Of a DNA stretch of 10,000 nucleotides, positions 1-4,714 are shown one piece after another. The stretch is from contig JAJZRD010000136.1 of assembly GCA_021845945.1 (NCBI GenBank), forward strand, positions 1 through 10,000, given 5' to 3'. How positions within the stretch are numbered: position 1 is the stretch's first letter; every line of letters begins with the position of its first letter. Source of the DNA: Chloroflexota bacterium. GTDB lineage: Bacteria; Chloroflexota; UBA6077. Both the position numbers and the translations under genes were made by a program. The notes under the pieces are model-generated. The model did no database searches, was not told where the DNA came from, and saw only the letters and a list, made by a program, of their open reading frames with translations.

Positions 1-160
1 CTCCCTGGACATGCCTGAGGCTGCCGCAGCCGTGGAAAGGGCCGTGGAGGGGGCGGTGGCCGACGGCGTCCGCACCAGGGACATCTGGGAGGAGGGGACC
101 ACCCTGGTGGGCACCTCCGAGATGGGGGACGCGGTGGCCGCCAGGGTGCTGCGGGGGTAG
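1..160 (+). CDS. leuB: 3-isopropylmalate dehydrogenase, C-terminal fragment (cut by window start)
   Basis: The last 52 codons of a gene that begins before the window; the frame starts at base 2 and ends in TAG at 158-160. The peptide contains the pattern D-G-V-R-T-R-D-I followed by [19 protein letters not shown]. This matches the C-terminus of the isocitrate/isopropylmalate dehydrogenase family, where R-T-x-D-I and G-T-x-x-x-G-T-x-E-M-G-D are typical of LeuB. LeuB oxidatively decarboxylates 3-isopropylmalate with NAD+ in cytosolic leucine biosynthesis. No catalytic residues fall inside the fragment, so a homoisocitrate or tartrate/isocitrate-type relative cannot be excluded. Its stop codon is the first part of a perfect palindrome (157-183). 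The gene converges on the CBS-domain gene, with only 36 bp between the two stop codons. Confidence 0.78.
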   Translation, partial: SLDMPEAAAAVERAVEGAVADGVRTRDIWEEGTTLVGTSEMGDAVAARVLRG

Positions 161-183
161 GGGCGGGATAATCCCGCCCCTAC
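157..183. repeat. Perfect 27-bp palindrome between convergent genes (REP-like; probable bidirectional terminator)
   Basis: Bases 157-169 pair without mismatch with 171-183 around a single central A, giving a 13-bp GC-rich stem that starts GTAGGGGCGGG and ends in its complement. It overlaps the leuB stop codon and sits 13 bp from the stop of the opposing CBS gene, where a bidirectional terminator would be useful. No T-tract follows on either strand, so intrinsic termination would be weak. Two partial relatives with the same GTAGGG-type end lie at 2776-2804 and 6663-6684, which suggests a dispersed palindromic family. Confidence 0.7.
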
Positions 184-196
184 AGAATCATCTGCC

Positions 197-634
197 TTAC
201 TTCTCGGCCTTGGAGATCTCCTCCAACAGGCCGTCCACGGCCTCTTTCACTTCGTCGGCCAGGTCGGCCTCCGACAGCACGCCGACCACGCGGCCGCCGT
301 CCTCCACCACCGGCATCCTGCGGACGTGCCTCTGGCCCAACTGCTTGGCGGCGTCCAGGATGTCCATGTCGGGGGTCGCCGTCGCGAGCCCCAGGGGGCC
401 CGGCAGCTTGCCCGTCATGATCTCGTCGATGCGGGAGGCGGAGGGGTCGCAGCCCTTGGCAATGCAGTCCGTGACCAGCTTGCGGTCGGTCACGAGACCC
501 TCTAGCCTGCCGTCGCGGTCGGTGATGATCACGGTGCCCACGTTGTTCTTCGCCATCAGTTCGGCGACGTCGCGGATCGTGGCGTCGGCGCAGGCCGTTA
601 CCACCTCCTTGGTCATCACGTCTGCTACCCTCAT
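197..634 (-). CDS. Two-CBS-domain protein (Bateman module), 145 aa
   Basis: A stand-alone pair of CBS domains, the module that binds adenine nucleotides such as AMP, ATP or SAM and usually acts as an energy or metabolite sensor. CBS1 spans about residues 1-60 (start MRVADVMTKEVVT, then GTVIITDRDGRLEGLVTDR). CBS2 spans about 68-128 (IDEIMTGKL, then RRMPVVEDGGRVVGVLSEADLA). The D-x-x-G-x-x-x-G-(L/V)-(V/L)-(T/S)-x-x-D/A pattern appears twice, as expected. A short acidic, charged helix forms the C-terminus. The ATG at 634 is chosen because AAAGGA lies 9 nt upstream and the domain begins at once; the frame is open further upstream, but that extension lacks family features. No effector domain is fused, so its partner is unknown. 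It lies 143 bp downstream of the ABC-F gene on the same strand and may be co-transcribed with it, or have its own structured leader (675-717). Confidence 0.9.
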   Translation of the reverse strand: MRVADVMTKEVVTACADATIRDVAELMAKNNVGTVIITDRDGRLEGLVTDRKLVTDCIAKGCDPSASRIDEIMTGKLPGPLGLATATPDMDILDAAKQLGQRHVRRMPVVEDGGRVVGVLSEADLADEVKEAVDGLLEEISKAEK

Positions 635-674
635 CGGTACCCGTCCTTTCCTCGGACTCTCGCTTTGGAGGCAT

Positions 675-717
675 GGCCCGACGCCGGTCGGGCCTTCCTG
701 CCCCGTCCGTGGGCAGG
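675..717 (-). other. Two tandem hairpins in the leader of the CBS-domain gene
   Basis: Hairpin one pairs 675-682 with 687-694 (8 bp, GGCCCGAC, 4-nt loop, perfect). Hairpin two pairs 697-703 with 711-717 (7 bp, CCTGCCC, 7-nt loop, perfect). They are 2 bp apart and lie 41-83 nt upstream of the CBS start codon, downstream of the ABC-F stop. Neither is followed by a U-run on the minus strand, so classic intrinsic termination is unlikely. They could be a processing or stability element between the two genes, or a structured leader. I recognise no named riboswitch in them. Confidence 0.45.
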
Positions 718-777
718 GGTCCCCGCAACGCAAGGTCCGTGCGAGGTGGGCTTATGCCGGCCCCTGCGGCTCCACGG

Positions 778-2745
778 CTAGACTTCGGCCTCGGCCAGCA
801 GGTTGCCCAACTCCTCCCAGCGCTGATTCAGCTCGGGCAGCCGGGCGGTGAGCAGTGTGTACTCGGCCAGCAGCGGCTCCGACCTCTCGCGCTCGGCGAA
901 CAGCTCGGGGGAGGCCAGCATCTGCCCCAGCTCGGCCACCCGTTCCTCGGCCGTGATGATCTCCCTCTCCACGGCCGCCAGATCCTTCTGCAGCTGCCGG
1001 GGGCTGAGCGCCGCGTCCGGGGTCCTGCGTTCCCTCCCCTTCCCTCTGGGAGAGGGCTGCGGTGAGGGCCGCAGCTTCTCGGTGTCTCCCCGTCTCCCCG
1101 TCTCCCTGTCTTCCCGTCCGTCGGGCGCAGCCAGCTCCAGAGCCTTCTTCTCCCGGTAGTTGGTGTAGTTGCCCGGGTAGAGGGTGACCCGCTCGCCCTC
1201 GATCTCCACCACCTTGTTGGCCAGCTTGTCGATCAGGTAGCGGTCGTGAGAGGCCAGCACGAGGGTGCCGGGGTACTCGGACAGCGCCTCCTCCAGGGTC
1301 TCCCGAGCCCCCACGTCCAGGTGGTTGGTGGGCTCGTCCAGCAGCAGGACGTTGGAGGGGCGCAGCAGCATCTTGGCCAGGGCGAGCCGGCTCCGCTCCC
1401 CTCCGCTCAGCACCGCGATCGGCTTGTACACGTCGTCGCCGCTGAAGAGGAAGCGGCCCAGCATGGAGCGAACGTCCTCCAGGGTCCAATCCCGTGGGGC
1501 GGCGGTGTAGAGCTCCTGGAGGACCGTGTTGGACTCGGTGAGGCTCTCCGACTGGTCCTGGGCGTAGTGGGCCCGCAGCACGTTGGCTCCCAGCGAGAGG
1601 ATCCCGACGTCGGGCTTCTCCAGACTGGCCAGCAGGCGGAGGAGCGTGGATTTGCCCGCCCCGTTGGGGCCCACCAGCGCCACCCGGTCCCCCTTCTCCA
1701 CCAGCAGGTCGCAGCCCTGGAACACCCTCTTCCCGTCGTAGCCCTTCCCTGCCCCCTTCATCTCGAAGACCTTACGGCCGCTGGGGGTGGAGGGAGGGAA
1801 GCGGAACTTGATGGTCTTCTGGGGACCGGTGGGGGCGTCGACCCGCTCCATCTTCTCCAGCAGCTTCTCCCGGCTCTTGGTCTGGCTGGAACGCCTCTTG
1901 TCGGCGTGGAACCGGTCGATGAAGGCCTGCTGGCGGGTCAGATAGCTCTGCTGCCGCTTGAAAGCCGATTCCTGCTCTCGCTGCCGGCGGACCCTCTCCT
2001 TGGCGTAGTAGCTGTAGTTGCCCGGGTACTCCTGCAGATGGCCCCGTTGGAGCTCAAGGGTTCGGCCGGTCACCAGGTCCAGGAAGTAGCGGTCGTGGGA
2101 GACGACCATCACGGCGCCCCGGTACTGGCGCAGGTAGCCCTCCAGCCATTCGGTGGCTCTAAGGTCCAGGTGGTTGGTGGGCTCGTCCAGCAGCAGGACG
2201 TCTGGGCGCTGCAGCAGCAGCCTGGCCAGGGCGATCCGCATCTGCCAGCCGCCGCTGAACTGCTCCACCCGCTTCTCGTAGTCCTCCATGGTGAAGCCCA
2301 AGCCGTACAGGACCCGGCCGATCTCCGCCTCCAGGGTGTAGCCACCCCGTCGCTCGAACTCGCTGTGCAGCTCGGCGTGGGCCTCCACCAGCTTCATCAG
2401 CTCCGGCGACTCGGGCTCGGCCCCGGCCATCTCCTCCTCCAGCCGCCGCTGCTCGGCCTCCAGGGCGACCACGTCCTCGAAGAGGGATAGCATCTCCCGG
2501 TAGAGGGTGCGGCCCGGCGTGACGCCGGCATCCTGGGGAAGATAGGCGATGGTGCTGCCCGATGCACGGTGTAGCCGGCCGGCGTCGGGTTCCAGCTCGC
2601 CCAGGAGGATGCGGAGAAGGGTGGACTTGCCGGCGCCATTGGGGCCCACCAGGGCTACCCGCTCGCCCGGCCTCAGCTCGAGGCTGATCCCGTCCAGGAT
2701 CGTATCGCCGCCGAAGTACTTGGAGACGTCAGTAGCGTAAAGCAT
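778..2745 (-). CDS. ABC-F family ATPase (Uup/EttA-like), 655 aa
   Basis: A soluble twin-ATPase of the ABC-F type, without membrane segments. Family members bind the ribosomal E-site and resolve stalled or special translation states, or protect against antibiotics. Residues, counted from the GTG at 2748: Walker A GPNGAGKS 35-42, signature FSGGW 164-168, Walker B LLLDEPTNHLD 185-195, H-switch SHDR 217-220. A charged linker (about 245-310, rich in R/K/Q) separates this from the second domain: Walker A 360-367, signature LSGGE 447-451, Walker B 468-478, SHDR 500-503. Residues about 580-656 form a predicted coiled coil as in Uup. GTG (2748) and ATG (2745) are adjacent; ATG is preferred, with AGAGG just upstream. 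Residues 543-577 are encoded by dispersed repeat DNA, which is odd. The exact ABC-F subgroup cannot be fixed by eye. Confidence 0.93.
   Translation of the reverse strand: MLYATDVSKYFGGDTILDGISLELRPGERVALVGPNGAGKSTLLRILLGELEPDAGRLHRASGSTIAYLPQDAGVTPGRTLYREMLSLFEDVVALEAEQRRLEEEMAGAEPESPELMKLVEAHAELHSEFERRGGYTLEAEIGRVLYGLGFTMEDYEKRVEQFSGGWQMRIALARLLLQRPDVLLLDEPTNHLDLRATEWLEGYLRQYRGAVMVVSHDRYFLDLVTGRTLELQRGHLQEYPGNYSYYAKERVRRQREQESAFKRQQSYLTRQQAFIDRFHADKRRSSQTKSREKLLEKMERVDAPTGPQKTIKFRFPPSTPSGRKVFEMKGAGKGYDGKRVFQGCDLLVEKGDRVALVGPNGAGKSTLLRLLASLEKPDVGILSLGANVLRAHYAQDQSESLTESNTVLQELYTAAPRDWTLEDVRSMLGRFLFSGDDVYKPIAVLSGGERSRLALAKMLLRPSNVLLLDEPTNHLDVGARETLEEALSEYPGTLVLASHDRYLIDKLANKVVEIEGERVTLYPGNYTNYREKKALELAAPDGREDRETGRRGDTEKLRPSPQPSPRGKGRERRTPDAALSPRQLQKDLAAVEREIITAEERVAELGQMLASPELFAERERSEPLLAEYTLLTARLPELNQRWEELGNLLAEAEV
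1036..1068 (-). repeat. Dispersed palindromic repeat copy inside the ABC-F gene
   Basis: Read on the minus strand this stretch begins CCCTCACCGCAGCCCTCTCC and continues with AGAGGG and AAGGGGAGGG, giving an imperfect GC hairpin (CCCTCT against AGAGGG). It is translated in frame as PSPQPSPRGKGR, a low-complexity peptide typical of translated intergenic repeats. The layout (CCTC-CCC, CCCNCTCCC, then GGGAGGGG) resembles the intergenic copies at 4668-4709 and 8679-8719. It falls in the linker before the C-terminal coiled coil, where an insertion would be tolerated. Confidence 0.65.
1084..1118 (-). repeat. Tandem 8-bp repeats (GTCTCCCC, about four units) inside the ABC-F gene
   Basis: On the plus strand the units are GTCTCCCC (1084), GTCTCCCC (1092), GTCTCCCT (1100) and GTCTTCCC (1108), followed by GTC. 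On the coding strand they encode GREDRETGRRGDTE. Because 8 is not a multiple of 3, a gain or loss of one unit would shift the reading frame of the last ~100 codons. It lies immediately next to the palindromic repeat at 1036-1068. Confidence 0.7.
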
Positions 2746-2753
2746 CACCCTCT

Positions 2754-2762
2754 ATTGTAGCA
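2754..2762 (-). promoter_or_regulatory. Extended -10 promoter for the ABC-F gene
   Basis: Minus-strand TGCTACAAT (TG-n plus TACAAT, one mismatch to TATAAT). No good -35 is seen at the right spacing. Only 8 nt separate the -10 box from the ATG at 2745, so transcription would begin at or within about 2 nt of the start codon, giving a leaderless or nearly leaderless mRNA. The same extended -10 form is found before two other genes in the window. Confidence 0.5.
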
Positions 2763-2775
2763 GTTTGGGGGAGTT

Positions 2776-2804
2776 GGGCGGCGGGGCACAGGGCCCCGCC
2801 CTAC
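2776..2804. repeat. GC-rich palindrome, partial member of the GTAGGG family
   Basis: Bases 2780-2787 (GGCGGGGC) pair with 2793-2800 around a 5-nt loop. Read on the minus strand it starts GTAGGGCGGGGC, like the end of the 157-183 palindrome, but the other flank has lost the matching CTAC end. It occupies the gap between the beta-lactamase-like gene (stop 2877) and the ABC-F start (2745), so it could serve as a weak terminator for the former. The rest of this 131-bp gap holds only the ABC-F promoter. Confidence 0.5.
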
Positions 2805-2876
2805 GCCAGCCAAACCATCGTCCGGCGGCGTGGCGCTGTGCTCGCTCGCACCACGTGCCCTACATCAAGCGGGATT

Positions 2877-4085
2877 CTACCTGTTACTACGCTTCCCGGT
2901 TTCGAGGTAGTCGTAGGCGACCTTGGCGACCCGGGCGATGGATTGGGCGCCCTCGTCGTAGTCGCCCAGATCGGAGGTGAGGACTACCGCGACGAACTGG
3001 CTGCGGCTGCCGTACACGATGCCGGCGTCGTGGCGCACCCCTGGGAGCTCGCCGCTCTTGTGGGCCACTTTCACCCCAGGGGGCAGCAGCGCGGGCAGCC
3101 ACGACACCTGCTGCTGCAGGCTGAGCAGCCGGATCGCCTCCCTGGTGTAGCGATCGTTCAGGATCTTTCCGGTGGCCAGCTTCTCCAGCAGGAGGCCCAT
3201 CTCCCGGGCGGTGACGGTGTTCTCGCCGGGCCGCCCTCCCCAGTCTCGGGAGCTCTGGCCGATCCGCAGCCGGGTCTTCTCCAGGCCGTTGGCCTGCAGT
3301 GTGAGGTTCACGTTGTCGGTGCCCACCAGGTCCAGGAGGGCCAGGGCTGCCACGTTGTCGCTGACCCGGATCATGTAATCCACCAGCTCGTGGACCTGGA
3401 ACTCCTTGCCTATCTGTGCCTGGAGCACCCCGGCCCCGTCGGACCAGTGTTTCTGCTGGAGGCGGATCGTCGTGTTCATGTCCGACATCCCGAGGCTCTG
3501 CTGCCGCAGCAGCTCCACCAGGATCGGGACCTTGAAGAGGCTGGCCGAGAGGAAGACGCGGTCCTCCTGCTCGGTGGCCGTCGCGCCGGTGTTGAGGCTC
3601 TTCACGTAGATGCCGGCGGTGCCCACCGAAGGGCTGATGGCCTTGTCGATCGATCTGGCTAGACTGGCATCGGTCCAGCGGTCCTGCCCGCCCTTCACCA
3701 CCGGCAGGGGCTGGAAGCTGCTCTCCACCGTGCCCGGCTTCTGGTGCAGCTCGGCGCGGCGAGCGCTCACCGCTTCCCATGCCATGAAGGTCACCTTCGC
3801 CGCCAGCAGCAGCAGCACCCCATAGGCTATCAGCCGTACTATCCGGGGTGGCCCCATCTGTACCCTGCCGGCCTGGGACCTGGCAGAGGAGCGCGACCGG
3901 CGCGTCAGGGCGGCCTGGCCGCCTCGGCCCACCTCCAGGCTGGCCGATTGCTCCTTCAAGGGGCTGCGACCGCGGCTTCGGGCCGGAGACGCAGCGGCGG
4001 GGCTGCCGGCAAAACGGCTGGCGGACCCGGCAAAGGGGCTGCCGCTCCGGCTGGTCCTCTGGCAGTTGGAAGGCTTCTTTTCCAA
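2877..4085 (-). CDS. Membrane-anchored class A beta-lactamase-like serine hydrolase
   Basis: Beta-lactamase/PBP-fold serine enzyme, 402 aa from the TTG at 4085. The three active-site motifs are present: S182-L-F-K185, S242-D-N244 and K343-S-G345. The residue expected 36 after the SDN serine (Glu166 of TEM) is not Glu, and no E-x-x-L-N omega-loop motif is seen, so efficient beta-lactam hydrolysis is doubtful; a peptidoglycan-related or other serine hydrolase role is possible. Residues 81-105 form one membrane anchor, which places the enzyme outside the membrane. The start is uncertain: ATG 3857 (M77) lies just before the anchor with a weak AGGG site, while the longer form adds a 76-residue Ser/Arg/Ala-rich cytosolic tail. 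Third positions in that tail stay G/C-rich in this frame, which favours it being translated, but TTG 4085 has no clear ribosome site. It is divergent from the BON-domain gene. Confidence 0.85.
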   Translation of the reverse strand: MEKKPSNCQRTSRSGSPFAGSASRFAGSPAAASPARSRGRSPLKEQSASLEVGRGGQAALTRRSRSSARSQAGRVQMGPPRIVRLIAYGVLLLLAAKVTFMAWEAVSARRAELHQKPGTVESSFQPLPVVKGGQDRWTDASLARSIDKAISPSVGTAGIYVKSLNTGATATEQEDRVFLSASLFKVPILVELLRQQSLGMSDMNTTIRLQQKHWSDGAGVLQAQIGKEFQVHELVDYMIRVSDNVAALALLDLVGTDNVNLTLQANGLEKTRLRIGQSSRDWGGRPGENTVTAREMGLLLEKLATGKILNDRYTREAIRLLSLQQQVSWLPALLPPGVKVAHKSGELPGVRHDAGIVYGSRSQFVAVVLTSDLGDYDEGAQSIARVAKVAYDYLETGKRSNR

Positions 4086-4137
4086 AAGGATTGGATCCAG
4101 GTGGTGAGATTGCTGAGGGAAGTCGCTGCGTTGCCCT

Positions 4138-4166
4138 ATGGTAGCGGCTCAGCCCCCTGGAGGCAA
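4138..4166 (-). promoter_or_regulatory. Possible sigma-70-type promoter for the beta-lactamase-like gene
   Basis: Minus strand TTGCCT (4166-4161), a 17-bp spacer, then TACCAT (4143-4138); each box matches the consensus at 4 of 6 positions. The predicted transcript would begin near 4131, about 46 nt before the TTG start at 4085. It is weak evidence for the longer form of the protein. Such matches also arise by chance. Confidence 0.25.
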
Positions 4167-4271
4167 GAGGTTGTGGAGGGTGAGGTGTGGTATGTCCTTT
4201 GCTGGCGAGATGGTCGGAAAGGCAGTAGACGGCAGGAGGAGGTGGAGCCCGTGGGGAGCAGAGGGGTGACC

Positions 4272-4658
4272 ATGTTGGCAGTGTTGGCGGGCTTTCTGGC
4301 CTGGGTGGCGTTCAGGAGACCCGCCTGCATTCCCCGGCCGGTAGTGGATCTCTCCCTGGAGGCGAGGCGGGGGATGGAGGAGGGCTTCATCCGATGGAGC
4401 GGCGACTTCCTTCGCACTATGGGGGCCGTCGAATCGGCGCCCCGGGCGGAGCGGGATGCGATGCTGGCCCACCGGGTGGCCAATGCCGTGTTGGAGCGAC
4501 TCCAGGCCGCGGCGACGGAGATCCGGGTGATGATCATCGGGGGAGTCATCCACCTGGAGGGCAGCGTCACCAGCGCCGAGGCGAGGACCGAGGCGGAGGG
4601 AGTGGCCCGGGAGGTCAGCGGAGCCCATGTGATCGCCGACGACCTCCACGTGGTGTGA
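4272..4658 (+). CDS. Small membrane-anchored BON-domain protein, 128 aa
   Basis: The ATG at 4272 follows AGAGGGG with a 5-nt gap and opens directly into a hydrophobic segment (residues 2-14, MLAVLAGFLAWVAF), then RRPACIPRP, consistent with an N-terminal membrane anchor or poor signal peptide. Residues about 68-128 match the BON pattern: a helix with VANAVLERLQA, then a strand IRVMIIGGVIHLEGSV, then SAEARTEAEGVAREVSGAHVI, ending in DDLHV. BON domains (as in OsmY) are thought to bind phospholipid or act in envelope integrity. This protein has one copy, whereas OsmY has two. The stop TGA is followed 9 bp later by a strong hairpin repeat. The gene is alone in its transcription unit, divergent from the serine hydrolase; a shared envelope role is only suggested. 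The frame is open far upstream, but that part has weaker third-position bias and overlaps the opposite gene. Confidence 0.75.
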   Translation: MLAVLAGFLAWVAFRRPACIPRPVVDLSLEARRGMEEGFIRWSGDFLRTMGAVESAPRAERDAMLAHRVANAVLERLQAAATEIRVMIIGGVIHLEGSVTSAEARTEAEGVAREVSGAHVIADDLHVV

Positions 4659-4667
4659 GCGGAGACA

Positions 4668-4709
4668 GACCTCTCCCCCACGCCCCCTCCCCGACACGGG
4701 GAGGGGGTT
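4668..4709 (+). terminator. Dispersed hairpin repeat, copy A; likely terminator after the BON-domain gene
   Basis: CCCCCTCCCC (4683-4692) pairs perfectly with 4698-4707 around loop GACAC, preceded by GACCTCTCCCCCA (4668-4680). The same arrangement occurs in reverse at 8679-8719, with the same flank, the same 10-bp stem and a 5-nt loop. It lies between the convergent BON-domain gene (stop 4658) and the UDP-glucose dehydrogenase gene (stop 4715). Only TT follows the stem on the plus strand, so the U-tract is poor. Confidence 0.65.
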
Positions 4710-4714
4710 AGGTC

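Noticed and set aside
635..733. N-terminal extension of the CBS-domain protein by 33 residues
   Set aside because: It is encoded by the hairpin region and lacks any domain feature; the ATG at 634 has a good AAAGGA site and begins the CBS fold directly.
1084..1118. CRISPR-like array
   Set aside because: The 8-bp units are directly adjacent without spacers and lie inside an open reading frame, so this is a simple tandem repeat.
1246..2490. Long plus-strand open frame opposite the ABC-F gene
   Set aside because: It is the antisense shadow of a well-supported ABC-F gene in GC-rich DNA; its Q/L/G/V-rich composition follows from complementing ABC-F codons.
4066..4085. TTGGAA/TTCCAA inverted repeat at the start of the serine hydrolase frame, as a possible operator
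   Set aside because: A 6-bp arm with an 8-nt spacer is too short to support alone, and it overlaps possible coding sequence.
3744..4271. Plus-strand open frame upstream of the BON-domain gene, which would make a 304-aa protein
   Set aside because: It overlaps the serine hydrolase gene on the opposite strand. Third-position G/C is stronger in the minus frame over 3858-4085, and the ATG at 4272 has a good ribosome site directly before the hydrophobic N-terminus.
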